Assembly: GCF_000471905.2 (NCBI RefSeq)
Contig: NW_006499617.1
Span: 2,320,491-2,384,490, forward strand
Source: Amborella trichopoda
Lineage: Eukaryota > Streptophyta > Magnoliopsida > Amborellales > Amborellaceae
DNA: 64,000 nt
Direction: 5' to 3'
A program made the translations under genes and the position numbers. The stretch's first letter is position 1, and every line of letters begins with the position of its first letter. Below, one piece after another: positions 23,621 through 35,649 of this stretch. The notes beneath the pieces were generated by a model that saw nothing but the letters and a program-made list of their open reading frames with translations, made no database searches and had not been told where the DNA came from.

Positions 23621-24394
23621 TTCTCCCTCCTCTCTTCCTTTTTCTCGCTTCTTTCGTCCTTGTTCTCTCTCCTGCTGTCCATTCCCTTCTTCTCTTTAAC
23701 CATTCCTCTGCTACTCTTTCATTCGATCAAGTTGGATTGAAGTTAGCATCTCATGATAGTCTTATCGTCTAGTCGTAATGTTGTTGTGTCAGGTTCGCTT
23801 GGCCTGTTTTGCTGCCACGACAGATCGACCATCGTGCTTAACTAGTCGATATTGGCAATAGCGTCTAGTAGCAATCCAGTGATCTAGTCTCAGTTACCGA
23901 GCCTATTTCGCTACCACATTACGCTAATTATCCACCAGCCTAGTCACTGCTCTGATCTTCTCACTTGGTCAAATTCTTCTCTTCCCCCCATCTTTCTTTT
24001 TTCTTTTTGAATACACATGCTTGCGTATGATCATCAAAGAGGAAAAGGGTGAGGTTTGACCCACCGGTCCCTTAACCTTTACCATAGACGTCTGTGATTG
24101 CAAGAAAGTAGAAAGTAAGAAGAATACGAGCCAAGAGAGGCTATTTTGAACCAGTTTCATTACTGGGGGGCTTTCTTCATGATCTAAGAAGGCACCCACA
24201 CGAGTCAGCCGGAGTAAGTCCCGAACCCACCTTTAAATTCCTCTCTCACTGGTTGGTAACACTTACCCCCATTTTCGAACGAGGTTCCCAAGAGGGCGAT
24301 TTCATATTAGTCTCGGGTTTATCTTGAAACCCGGGACACGTGCCGCCCAATCCTCTAGGGATCCGAAGGGCGAGATCAAGGCACCTAACCAGCT

Positions 24395-24413
24395 TGACGA
24401 CTCCGTTGGGAAC
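24395..24413 (+). other. T1 primer binding site (probable)
   Basis: TGACGACTCCGTTGGGAAC lies 3 nt after the LTR end. T2 has TGGTGACTCGACTGGGGAC at the same place. This TGGyGACTCC..TGGGGA wording is the type reported for Tat/Ogre elements. Which tRNA it pairs with I cannot confirm from sequence alone. Confidence 0.5.
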
Positions 24414-24491
24414 TTACTACCCCTTAGCCGGATCGTTCTTGTTTGGCTAGTTTCTTCTTTTTCTTCTTTCATTCTTTTTTCACATTAACTT

Positions 24492-25980
24492 ATGGCTGCT
24501 AGGTTCTGTAACCCATTTATCCGGATCAGGGATTTTCTTATCCCCTTATTCGAGAGTGTCCCTAGGGAACAAGGTCCTTCGACTTCATTCATGACCATCC
24601 TCTTGAGAAAAGACCTCATGTCTAGCTCCCAGATCTTAACCAGGACTGGCGTTAGGAGGGACTTGAAGGTCTCGCACTCCCCATCTCTTCGCTCTGGTGG
24701 AAACTCCACCAGGGCGCCTTGAATGGGTGACACTTATGTTACCCCACACAGCATGCACCCAACCATTGGCAAGTCACTTGCCGGTCGAGTTTCTGAGGTA
24801 CGTCGGAAGGATGCCCAATCCCTTTTTGCAAAAGCCAAGCAAGTTTCCATTGCTCCTATGGGTCGCCATAAGGCTACCCCCCACATTTCTACACCATTGT
24901 TCTCTATCCCTAGAGGCTCAACACATCGAGGTGGAAACCCTACGGTCTCTACCCCTCACAGACATCACAAGGCTCGTGGGTCACCCACTCGAGTCACATC
25001 TTGCGCCAACCCTTCTGTTACCTCGAGTCTATGTCCAAGATTGAACCTTTCAAGGCCAGGTCCTGCACACACCACTCCTGTGCATCTCACTGCTCAAGGC
25101 AATGCAATTATTGCGTCAACCCGAGTACACAGGTGACAACCTTCTCATCCTCCTCCTATGCACACACAAGCACACCCTGCAAGTGGCAAGCCTACACCTG
25201 TTCTCTTACAGACATCTGCTCGTAGTTCTCGGCCTCCTAAGGCCAGATCACTTGCATGAGCCAGGGTTGACCCTCAGGTGTCCCGTAATCCTTCTTCAAG
25301 GGGCACACACGCATAACCATCTCAGACATCCCCTCATCCTCGACTCGAGCCTCCTCATGAGTCGACTCTGCTCCTCCTTCATCGAGCAAGCACCTCCAGC
25401 CTTGGTACTTGAAGGTTTTCCTCAAGAGTACCATCCTGAACCAACCCCAACACTTTGGTCATGTCTCTATAGCTTATAAGAGAGCTTGGGGCATGGATCT
25501 CATGGAACATCAAGTCCTTCATCCTCCCCAGCCTAAGATGACTCCAGTTCCTGGCCCTCATCCAATACCGCACTTGATGGAGACATCTCTCTCATGTGTA
25601 GGAGGAGTTGACCAGTCGCAACCTAGATCGCAGTTTTGGCGCGAGGTTCATCAAAACCTCAAGGCTAAGCACGATAGAGGTCTACGAATTTTGATTAGGG
25701 AGGTGACCAAGGTAGTCAAAACAGCCAATTTTGACGACCCTCTTCACCTGAATCCCTTCTACCACCTTTAGATGATGAAGCCTAAAGAAGAGCTCAATGA
25801 GCCTTATGCTGTGGTTATTGTCGTAGAAAAAGATCCAGCTACTCAACAGCCACGGTCCAAAGACCGTCATGAATCGGCTCCTCAGCCACGATCCCAACAC
25901 AGTCGAGAACCGATCTAAATGCGACCAGTGTACAAAAGTCGAGTTCAGTAAGGGCAAGCTGACCCCTTACTGATTGACGT
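24492..25980 (+). pseudogene. T1 gag N-terminal extension
   Basis: The ATG at 24492, 101 nt after the LTR, opens MAARFCNPFIRIRDFL. T2 has MAHGLFNSFIRFGDFL 90 nt after its LTR (53962), so this is the shared start. Later shared words include GKSLAGR/GKSLAGH and GRHKATP. The reading moves between frames and has stops (for example at 24720). No domain is recognised. It is Pro/Ser/Thr/His-rich and may be an ORF1-like or matrix-like segment ahead of gag. Confidence 0.5.
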
Positions 25981-25987
25981 ACCATGT

Positions 25988-27780
25988 ATGAACAGTCAAG
26001 CTCGCAAACCCTTTGTTGCCACTAACATCAACCCCCATAATGAAACAGTCAACGTAGTAGTCGTAAGTGAGCCAAGCGATGCGCAAGAGGATCACATGAA
26101 CAAGTTCGAGGATATGGTGCACACAATGATGGAAAAGATCGATTGTATTGACGCTGCATGCCAGTCGGCTAACCACGAGGCCAATTCCCATCACTCTGAT
26201 GGTGTACCTCCATGACAGCCTCATTTGCCTACCTCATAGAAAAATTCTGTCCCTCATCCGATTTCTCAGTCAGATATTGATGCTATGGTCACCCATAGCC
26301 TCAAGAAGAGACAAATTCTGAGCATATTGGGTGTGACGCCTTATCAAAGACCATATCCTTCCTCCATTGATCAGGTCCCGTTCCCCTCAAACTATAAGAA
26401 AGGGAAGTTTCCTCTATTCAGCAAAACCACCTCCCTAAACCAGCATATCGCCCACTTCTAGGCAGCATGTCAGGAAACAGCAGTTGACGAGAGACTTCTT
26501 CTCCACCAGTTCGTTGAGACCCTTGATGGCTCAACATTCTAATGTTATGCTTGACTTCCTCCGAACTCCGTACATACATGGGAGGAGATGGAGAAACTGT
26601 TCTATCAATGCTTTTATGAGGTCGAGAGAGAAGTTGAAACCATATAGCTTCTAATCATGACTCAAGACCTTGATGAGCCCGTAGATCAGTTCATATCAAG
26701 ATGGAGAAACTTGGCTTCCTGCCATCCTAATCTTATGTCTGGGAAGGAAGCAGTCCAAACTTGCATGCGAAACATGTGACCTGAAATCACTTTACATGTA
26801 GAGGCCTCTAATCCGACCTCCATGTCAGAGTTGATCTCTAAATCAGTTCGCATAGAAAGTTTGTCAGTCCATCATGGTGGGGCATGACAACCATCTACAA
26901 GTTCAACGAACAACTGGGGCAATGGTGGCTCTCGGAATAACACACGGGGCAGCCAACAAAAAGGGGTAATTAGTGCAGCTGTTATGGTCACTGATTCCAA
27001 GAAGGCTCCCTCTCAAACTTTGGACCTCTCTAAAGAGGTAAGAACACCCCAGACTGGCAAGCAACAACCGTCGTATAATCAAGTACCTCCATCAAACAAC
27101 TTTGATTGGAGTGATTATTTCACCAGTCATAGGAATAAGGTCTATCCCTTAGAGAAGGAATGGGTCCCTGCGCTGTTTCAATTATTATTAGAGCAGAATA
27201 TGATTCAGCTTCTAAAAACCAGGTTCCTTAGGTAATCTAGCCTTGACACTGAGGCAAATTATTGTGCCTACCATTGGAGGATCAATCATCCCACAGATGA
27301 CTACTACACGCTGAAGGATACCATTGAGGCTCTGATTATGAAAGGTCAGATAAAGCTTGAAGATTTAAAGAAGGCCTTTGGAGCAACTGAGGCCTCCCAT
27401 GCTATAATAATTCAAGAGGAGGACGAAATGCTGGGTATCCTCTATGCCCTCTTCATTATAATGCTTTAGGAAGGCATAATAACACTAAAGTAGGCAAGGC
27501 AACCCCGTCGCCTTGCTAAGGGGACTGAAGATTGTTGGTGCCTATTCCATCAGCTAAGCGGTCATTATTTGTCAGAATGCACAAATTTCCTTGATATACT
27601 TGCAAAGAAGATATGAGAGTGTCAAGCATTTTGCAACCTTCCCGTAAGTGATCCCCAAATCACTTCTTTCTTGGGGCAAGAAGATCTCACAAGGCAGGAC
27701 CTTCCGATCAATGACTCAAGCTCTGCAGAACCCTCGACGTCCCAGCCATGGATTATCTACCATGGATGAAGTAGACTCAA
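25988..27780 (+). pseudogene. T1 gag capsid and finger region
   Basis: One frame without frameshift carries the Tat-type gag. It has KFEDMVHTMMEKIDCID near the start, then KKGKFPLFSKTTSLNQHI, QFVETLDGSTF, VHTWEEMEKLFYQCFYE, DLDEPVDQFISRWRNLA and ISKSVRIESL. Two Cys/His finger-like segments follow: YCAYHWRINHPTDDYY at 27264 (final Cys lost) and CLFHQLSGHYLSEC at 27539. In-frame stops occur after VPP, in LPTS, after AHF, STF and CYA, after VETI, CMRNM and HHGGA, and later. Most are TAG or TGA where CAG or CGA is expected. T2 carries the same domains on the minus strand (52462-50834). Confidence 0.85.
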
Positions 27781-27920
27781 GTTTTTGAGGCTAGAAACGG
27801 TTCACCAAGCCAGTGCTCATTGCAAACCCAGTGAGACAAATGAAATAGCACCTCAGAAAACCAGAAAGAGATGGGCACCAAGGGCTGCTCGCAGAAGAAA
27901 CAAGACCACTCAACCTACAA

Positions 27921-28440
27921 TTGAGCAGGAATTTCTCAGGCCCCTTCCTCCGTTGCGACTTCATCCCTGACATGATCTTTTTTTCTTCTTCATCCTGTCA
28001 AGAAGATGTCCTTGCGCGATCATCCACTCAGCAAACGTCCAATGAGGGTCACGATGTTAAAAGCACTCCCCAATTGTCTAAGCATGGGAAAGACCTAAAA
28101 GACCCCTTGCAACAATCCAATCATGGTGATGACATAAAAAGATGCCCAGATCGGTCTGATGAGGGGAATGACCTTAAAAGTCCCCCACTTTCTAACCCTT
28201 CTACACCTTCTTCTGCTGCTTCTCATTCTCTTTCTCCTATGTCTTCTTCAGGTACGATCTTGATGTGCCCAGACTTCGAGGCTCTCGACCGAAAATTCAA
28301 AGGAATCAATATAAGCAGGATGTAATGGAAGCAATTGAGAAAGACCTTGGCATAAGCAGCAGGATTCTTAACAGTTGTTGATGCCCTTGCAGCTAAAGCC
28401 AAGGCAGAGCCACCTTCATCAAAGAAGCGCAAGAAGTTGA
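27921..28440 (+). pseudogene. T1 gag-protease linker
   Basis: This hydrophilic stretch contains repeated units HDVKSTPQLS, GKDLKDPLQQS, DDIKRCPDRS and NDLKSPPLS, then CPDFEALDRKFKGINIS and AAGFLTVVDALAAKAK. T2 has the same order at 50179-49920 (GEDLKYPLHMS, DDIKSYPEHS, CPDFNTLNRELGGTNLS). It is probably a flexible part of the polyprotein between gag and protease. Confidence 0.6.
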
Positions 28441-28901
28441 AGCCAAATAAGCTCCAGTGGCCGCCTGAGCCTGACTTCGAGCAGAGATTGAGAAAGTTGA
28501 GAGGGGGAAGCTTCTATTCTCAGAGATCTTGCCACATGGTGCAAATTTCAAGAGCAATACCCAGCACGGGGCAGATAAATATCAGCTAAGGGGGGATGTT
28601 ACAGCCTCCACCATAAAAGTCGGCACCTTGAACTTCCTAAGTCCGCCACTGCCCCCTTAATCCAAAGGCTAGTCTGCCTATCCTACAGCTCCTTGGGATT
28701 CTTCTTAATCTCAATACCTTAAACAATCCTCGTATTCTCCAATTTCCTGGGACCTTTTTTATCTCATGCACTCAGCCCCTTCCAAAACCTCAAACTTCTG
28801 TTACTCGAACCAAGCTTGCCATGCCATCAAGTTAGACAGCCAGCCAAAATAAACCCGCTTTACCCAAACCTGCTTCTCCACCCAATATACCCACCAAATC
28901 A

Positions 28902-29500
28902 GTGGCAGGACCAGAAGCACAAGGCCTTGATCAAGAAAAGGTGAAATATGATGTGATAGGACATCTACGGAAGCTTCCAAGCCTTCTCAGTGTCTGCGAC
29001 GCGCTCATGCTCTTAAAGGATTACTGGATGGCTTTGATTCAAGCTCTCTTTAACCTAGAAGTGTACGAGATCGAAGTAGAACCTATGAAGGTAGACCCGG
29101 CTATTCTGCTAGTATGTATGCCAATCACCTTTTCAGAAGACGATCTGCAGCTAGGGGAAAAGTTTCATAATCGACCTCTCTTTGTTACTGACAAATTACA
29201 TGCATGCTCCATCAACAGAATTATGCTACATTGAGGGTCGGCAGGCAACCTAATTCCAGGGAGGACCCTTACTCGATTAGGATTGGGGTTTGAAGATCTT
29301 ACCCCGACTCACGTCACAGTTCAAGGGTTCAACCAATCAAGGGAGAAGCTGGCTGGCATGGTACGCCTTCGTTTTAAGATCGGTGAGCTGAACGATTATG
29401 CTTAGTTTCATGTAATCGACACTGACACTTCTTACAATATCCTTCTCGGTTGGCCATGGCTCCATGACTAGGGGTGGTTCCATCAATGTTGCATCAGTGC
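28902..29500 (+). pseudogene. T1 aspartic protease
   Basis: Gag-Pol processing protease of Tat type. The pre-domain reads VKYDVIGHLRKLPSLLSVCDALML, followed by PITFSEDDLQLGEKFHNRPLFV. The active-site loop, normally DCGSA, is H-stop-GSAGN at 29227-29247, so the catalytic Asp and the next Cys codon are gone. After it come LIPGRTLTRLGLGFEDL, VQGFNQS, FHVIDTDTSYNILLGWPWLH and FHQC, with stops at two places. T2 lacks this domain. The sequence breaks at the N gap starting 29560. Confidence 0.8.
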
Positions 29501-29559
29501 TTCAAATATAACCGAATATGAGAGAATCAAGCTCTGATATCAAGAATTGGATGCACTCG

Positions 29560-29640
29560 NNNNNNNNNNNNNNNNNNNNNNNNNNNNNNNNNNNNNNNNN
29601 NNNNNNNNNNNNNNNNNNNNNNNNNNNNNNNNNNNNNNNN
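29560..29640. other. Assembly gap inside T1
   Basis: 81 N separate the protease from the integrase tail. RT, RNase H and integrase core (over 3 kb in T2) are missing here. Whether they were deleted from the genome or lost in assembly cannot be told. Confidence 0.95.
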
Positions 29641-29641
29641 G

Positions 29642-29862
29642 TCTGTCAAGATCTGCTCATTATCTCGTGATGATCTAGTCTTAGCTGTCAAGAGGCCTAT
29701 TGTCATGCATGGTCGACACAAAGGGATGTTTGAGCCTAAGTGGGAAGGTCCCTTTAAAGTGAAAAAGGTCTCACCGAACGGAACCTACATATTGGCACAT
29801 CCTGATGGAGAAGATGCAATGCTTCCTATCAACGGGCAATACCTAAAGAATTATTATCCATG
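29642..29862 (+). pseudogene. T1 integrase C-terminal tail
   Basis: DLVLAVKRPIVMHGRHKG, MFEPKWEGPFKVKKVSPNG, TYILAHPDGE and INGQYLKNYYP, then stop at 29860. This is the SH3-like DNA-contacting tail of Tat integrase. T2 has it at 46944-46711 (FEPKWEGPFILKKVTPNG, INGRYLKKYYP). The tail itself is open, and the domain it should attach to is missing. Confidence 0.8.
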
Positions 29863-30425
29863 ATGTGTATTCAAAAGAAAGTGACTTAATGTGAAGACAA
29901 GCAAGATAGTCCAAACAAAATGCTAACTCTTTTTATGTTTATTGCAGTAAAATGAGTTACAAGTTACAAGAACCCATTGCTAAGGAGGTTACAAGTCTCT
30001 TGCTTCTGAAGATAAGAGGACGGTTACAAACCAAAACTTGTGCTTTTTCTCTTACATCTGAGAGTAAGAGAACGGTTACAGGCCAAAATAAATGTCTGTC
30101 CCATGAGGAAGAAGCAAACACATGAAAGGAAGGACCTCCTCGTGAAGAAGAAGCAAAACCACTTCGAGAGTTAGCTTTAATTCATTTGACGAGTAAGATG
30201 ATGGTTACAGGCCAGAAGACAAAGCAAAGCCACTCCAAGAAGATAGCCTCAGCCCATCTGAAGTGTTTGTCAAACATACAAGCCAGATACTTTATCTGAC
30301 GTGTATATCAAACATACGACGTAAGATCCATTCGACGTGTGTATCAAACATACTAGAGGGGTTGCCCTAGCAAGGAGCTGGCCTATGACAAGAAGCATAC
30401 CTTGTTCATAGTGGATGTACTTCCA

Positions 30426-30455
30426 CAAAACAACATGGACCTCAATGTTGTTCTG
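30426..30455 (+). other. Conserved hairpin in T1 3' region
   Basis: CAAAACAACAT and ATGTTGTTCTG pair with one mismatch around an 8-nt loop. T2 keeps the same hairpin at 46298-46333. Confidence 0.55.
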
Positions 30456-30639
30456 GAGTATTTGGCTTCCAACAGGTACCATAAGCCACGCCCCATCCTT
30501 CGCCACTTTTTTCCGGCCCATGAACATTGTCGTACGTAGCTCATCACTGAGCGTCTCGAACCCCACACGTGACTTACTGTCGTATGTGAGAATCTTTCTT
30601 TGCATCACGATAAGCCACATGTGCTGACAACCGCCAACT

Positions 30640-30830
30640 GAATCCTACGCCGGTTGTGTTCTTTCAAGGCCAGTGCCGGTTGTGCACCTAGCCCTTAGCG
30701 TCGATTTCCTTTCTTGAGGTTCAACGCCGGTTGTGTCAGCACTCCAAACCATCAACGTCGATTGCCTCAGTGTCAGTTGCACCTCTGCTAGCGCCGGCTC
30801 TGTCACGATTGATCGCCTCCCGAGACTTCT
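30640..30830. repeat. GCCGGTTG repeats, first block
   Basis: About five units 25-40 bp apart with the core GC(C/G)GGTTG(T/C), as in acgccggttgtgt at 30650 and 30722. Confidence 0.6.
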
Positions 30831-31609
30831 CATCTTTCAAAGCTTACATTTTTGCATCCTTTAAATGATCACATGATTTCCAAGGGTGAAGGTTCACCTC
30901 CAACAACTGTATGCCTTCCGTTGCGACTGTTCACCTCCATGATGGTCCACCTCTTATGACCGTTCGTCTTCTGCCGGAATTGCTCCCACATAGCTGGATA
31001 CTCACAGGAAAAGCGACTCGCCTATCTTTTTGGCCTTGTCTTTACCAAAACCTCACCAGGAAACCTCTGCGAAAGCACTAACAGTGTCAAAAAGTGGAAA
31101 AAACCCCGATAAAACTCTTGAAAGTGCCCGAAAACTTCTGCAACACCCCGAGCAGTGCCAGAAAACCCTAAAAATCCCTACCAGAAAGGAAAACTGCAAC
31201 CAAAATTTCCTCTCTTTCATGGAAATCGTCCCAAAGGATTCTCTTCTCCCTACTAGTCTCTCTGCAACTTCGCCAATTCTAGGCAAAGTCCACACGCCGA
31301 AGGTTTTCTCTACAAGACCCTTGGCGGAATCCTGTTGTTTGCCAAAGAATCTTCCCTGCAAAACTCTCACTAAAGTCTTACTACTTGCCAAAAACTTCAA
31401 CCGGGCACACCCTCTCCTCACTGTTAAAGAAAACTGTTGCTTTAAGTTTTTACACTTGGTGAAAAATAAGGGAAAACAAGATTTTACCCCTTGATATAGA
31501 CTATGCTGTCCTCAAATGGCCCTCACAAATTTGTCCAAGGGAAGCCAAGAGATAATGAGCTGGGTCGGGTTTTGGCATAAGGCCCGAGGTAATTCTCATC
31601 GATCCATCC

Positions 31610-31800
31610 CCGGCGTCGATTGAAGCAGCGCTGGGTGCATTTCCAAACAACCCCAGCACCGGTTGATGCAGCGTCGGGTGAATTTGCAAACAACTTTAGC
31701 GCCGATTGATTTAGCACCGGGTGTGTTTCCAAATACAACCTCAGTGCCGATTGACTTAGCACCGGGTATGTCTCCAAAACGACCCAGTGCGGGTTAACTC
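31610..31800. repeat. GCACCGGTTG repeats, second block
   Basis: Four to five units of 40-55 bp carry cagcaccggttgatgcagcg-type words and the tail 'tttccaaa'. The core is the same as in the block at 30640 and in the T LTR minisatellite. Confidence 0.6.
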
Positions 31801-32389
31801 ATCAATGGTTATCTTTAGATAATACCGGGTCATTCACAACCATAGCTGAACAATTTCGGTTGTGTTGTGAGAACTCAGAGCCAGTTGAATATTTGCAATA
31901 AACCATTAGTGCTACACATGGCCCCAGTCGTATTTCAAGCAGTGTATGCCCTACCACTGTCACTAGTGGAGTTGCACCGTCATCCCTAGTGGACTTGCAC
32001 CCAGGCCATTGCACCTAAACTGTGACTTCCCTAATGGAGTCAGGAGTTGTCCCTCATCCCTCACTAGGAGTCACAGTCATACTGCGGCCAATCATCCCAA
32101 GTGAAGATTTTTACTTCCCCAATCCTCAGTGGGTCAGCTTCACACTAAGCTACCTTACCCCCAAGGAGTCAGGTTACCTATTATAAAGACTCATCTTTCA
32201 CACAAAGAGTACGCGTACCCCCTTTAAAACAACAGTGAGGTCCCCTTCTGGTGGTCATCCTTCATGAGGCCACCATTTCCATCTGAGCCCTCGGTTTGTG
32301 AATGGTCTTAGCCATTTTATCCCCAGGGAGTCGGATTACCATCCACAGACCTATTCCCTAAGAAGCTCCACCTACATGGCGACCTACAC

Positions 32390-32980
32390 AATGGTCTAGA
32401 TGCACGACCTTAAACTCCATGGTCCAAACTATATGACCTTAAACTGTATCTACGGTCCATACTACATGTCCCTAAACTGCTCAGCCTCAGTCCATACTGC
32501 AGGACCCTAAACTGCTCAGCACCACAATCCATACTGCATGACCTTAAACTGCTCAGCCACTGTCTATACTGCATGACCAAAAAATTGCTCAACCTCGGTC
32601 CATACTACATGACCTTAAACTGTATAACCACAGTCCAGCTGTATGACCTTAAACTATTGTACATGTTCTAGCCGCATGACAATAAAAGGCTCAGCACCAT
32701 GGTCCGAACTATATGACCTCAAACTATATGCACGACCTTAAACTGCATGGTCCTAGTTGTACGACTTTAAACTACATAACCACGGTCCAGCTATATGACC
32801 TTAAACCGTTGTACACGTCTTAGCTGCATGACGATAAAAGACTCAGCACCATGGTCCGAACTATATGACCTTAAACTGTAGTGGAGGTCTAGTTGCACGA
32901 CCTTAAACTGCATGGTCTTAGTTGTATGACTTTAAACTGCATAACCACGGTCTAGCTGTATGAGCTTAAACCATAGTACA
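32390..32980. repeat. GACCTTAAACTG minisatellite in T1
   Basis: At least 15 imperfect units of 30-50 bp share 'atgaccttaaactg' and 'catggtccaaactat'. More copies lie at 33285-33375. The mirror array in T2 is at 43330-44530. Confidence 0.85.
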
Positions 32981-33387
32981 CATCCTGCTGGCATGACAAT
33001 AAACTACCTATTAGTGTGCACGCACCACCTTCATTACCTCCCCAGTGAGTTCATCCCTTTCATCATCCAACATCATTCCCCAGTGAGTCTCACCCATGCT
33101 CACAAAATGATGAACCATCCCACCATCCATACTCATTGTAAGTTAGTGGGTCACCATCATCCACTCACATTTCATACATCGTCCATCTCTCATAAGTAGC
33201 CTCGAGCCATCTCCCCAAGTAAGCCAAACCACCACCATACTCACTCCATGGCCTTCATAGACTGTCATCCATCACCATTACGGTCCAGCTGTATGACCTT
33301 AAACCATAGCGCATGTCCATGCCGCATGACGTTAAACTGTATCGCACAGGTCTCGGAGGCATGACCTTAAACATGTCCTCACACAAA

Positions 33388-33396
33388 ATAAAATAA

Positions 33397-33492
<96 letters not shown>
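33388..33492. repeat. (AAT)n microsatellite
   Basis: AAAAT pentamers are followed by about 31 AAT trinucleotides. The poly-Ile, poly-Tyr and poly-Leu readings on the minus strand come from this. Confidence 0.95.
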
Positions 33493-33493
<1 letters not shown>

Positions 33494-35600
33494 TCGGAAT
33501 AATGGGCATGGTGTATATTTGAGCAAGGGAACGCTATGAGTAAAAATGACGTATGGGCATGGTCACGAAACCTTGGGTAAAAGAGTTCCGTGAATAAAAA
33601 CTGGGCACGGTGAAAATGCAAAAGAGAATCGTGAGTAAAAATGGACAAAAAGGGTGGACATGGCTGAAAGATCATGGGTAAAAGAGCCCTAAATAAAAAG
33701 AAGTTCGTGAAAACTGTCTCCATGATGCCGCTTCCCAAGTTCAAGCGAAAATCTGCAAAGGACACTTGGATCAATAAATAGTTTGATGTAGCACTCATCT
33801 CAACAGGCAGCCTCAATCCTCACTCAAAGGAAGAAAATCACTGGTGGCATAAAACCAGGGATCCAAAAATATGAGCTTCAAGGAAAATATTTCAATAGTC
33901 TGAGTCTTGTTGAAAAATGGACTTGAAAGACAGAAGACTCGCCAAGGCAGCAAGACAAGTCTCATGACAGAGAGCATCATTCTCACAAGGTCATCAACAT
34001 ACTTTCAAAAATGTTGAAGACGCCCCAAGGAAGTTAAGTCAGCTATGACCTTGGGCCAGCAATTAGGGTGATTGTCTTAACAGCACAGTAGTGGGTAGGG
34101 GTGGTTGTACCTAGAGCTGGTCACCGCGAAAAGCTGAGATACCCTACTCACTAAAGAATATTGGGTCAGTCAAACTTTGGACCGAAAATCGAGGTGATTG
34201 TCTTAGCTACACAACAGTGTGTACGGTTGATTGTACCCAGAGCTGGTCACCTTAACAAACTGAGGTACCCTACTCGCTAAAGAATGACTAATTCATAAAG
34301 CAGACGACACCGACGCAAGGCCCTTCAGCACACCATTCATCCTCTAAATGTGGCTTAACACCAAATGATGCAAGAAAACCTAGACCAAATGAGAACAATG
34401 CTGTTCGACATGGCACTCAATTACCAGATGGGCATGATTCTGACTGATGAGGTCCGTACAAAATCCTCAAATTCAAATTCGTAAACAGTCCACATGAGGG
34501 TGAGAACATTGATGAGATCCCTAAAAAAAGTCTCTTCTCCCCCTAAAGTATCCACGGACGGACTCGCAAACAATGCATCCCTACGTATGAGCAGCCTAGT
34601 TACACCATTACGTGAATCTCCTTAGCGTTCACGTGGTCTTGTGGCTAGGATGGAAAAAAGTAAAATCTGAAGGAAAATTTTCAAATAATTTTCCTTCTCG
34701 CTTCTCTTGAAGCGCAACATTTGGTGGGGCATGCTGTTTGAACGTATTTTTCAGCACCTTCGTTCCTGATAGAAAGCAGGTCAATAAAGCTTACAAAACA
34801 GTGAAAATTCCTAATAGTCTCATAATGGCTCCAAAATTGGTAAAGATCGTCATCAGCACTCCAAAAGACCACTTGACAATTTTTGTCGCATTCAGACATT
34901 TCTAAGGCAGTGAACACAAAGAAACAATTTTAGCAAAATCGGTCTCTAACACCCTGAAACGGACCCTACAACTGGAACTACATTTTCAATGTCTCAAATC
35001 ACTGTGCGACCACCGTGGTTTGATCCGTCACGATTGAAAACTCCTATGGGCCAAGTTTCGGCTTAAACAAACACTTTAGAACAAAGAAATGACCAAAACA
35101 TTGAAGCATGAGGCGTCGCACACTATTCCTGTGTGCCCTCACTGTACCAAAACGCCATTAAAGTTGGTTGTTTTTACATTTACGAGCAGTCACTTTCGGA
35201 GCCCGTAACTTACTCGTTCTAAGTTGGATCGCTCCCAAATTTGGTGAGCGTATTCGTCTCATCAAGACGAACAAGAAAACAAATTTCAAGTCTCGTGATC
35301 GTGGCTCGAAACACGATCCATGGATCGAAATTGGTATCAAATCGATCGCCATGCCGAGCCCTATAAGAAAAGAATAATCTTTCTATTAAATGGGCATCAG
35401 AACACCCTCGGGTCAGCCATGGAAGATCGCACAAGATCTCTGCTAGCAGTAGGGACTGTTCTGAAATTCCACACATTATTAAGTAGGGGCAAAATAATCC
35501 TTTTATACCCATTTTTAGAATTTATTTTAATTCAATTAAATCTTAATTTTCAGTAATTTGGTATAATTTTGATCAATTCACCCATGTTTGGGCATAATTC

Positions 35601-35608
35601 TATATAAA
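35601..35608 (+). promoter_or_regulatory. T1 3' LTR TATA box
   Basis: TATATAAA after CCCATGTTTGGGC, identical in setting to 22588. From this LTR, transcription would head toward T2. Confidence 0.6.
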
Positions 35609-35649
35609 CAGGCACTGCCTCATTGTGAAAAAGGTCGATACCCTTCGAG

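Larger units (their letters stand above)
21307..24391 (+). mobile_element. T1 5' LTR
   Basis: It runs from TATTTGAATG (canonical TGTTTGA) to CCTAACCA. It shares with 34735-37189 the opening 'gtatttttcagcacctt', the block around 21740-21830, CCACCCATGTTTGGGC plus TATA, a CT-rich zone, the 60-bp minisatellite and the end block starting 'gagtaagtcccgaa'. Length is about 3.1 kb. Confidence 0.75.
29863..34734 (+). other. T1 3' noncoding region (about 4.9 kb)
   Basis: A long region between the integrase stop and the 3' LTR matches T2 41830-46710 block by block on the opposite strand. The shared blocks are 'ggttacagg/ccaaaa' words (29980-30080), a hairpin near 30440, GCGCCGGTTG repeats, the GACCTTAAACTG minisatellite, a block of 'gtgagtaaaaatgg' words and 'gtctcttctccccctaaa' at 34530. 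It ends in a G-rich GGTGGGGCA before the LTR, a possible polypurine tract. The 154-codon ORF at 31030-31494 has no counterpart in T2 that I can align, and I do not call it. Confidence 0.7.

Noticed and set aside
31030-31494. 154-codon ORF in the T1 3' region, considered as an env-like or extra gene
   Set aside because: No signal peptide, membrane segment or known motif, and no alignable reading in the matching T2 region (46006-45650).
33255-33816. Poly-Leu, poly-Tyr and poly-Ile ORFs
   Set aside because: They are the three minus-strand readings of an (AAT)n microsatellite.
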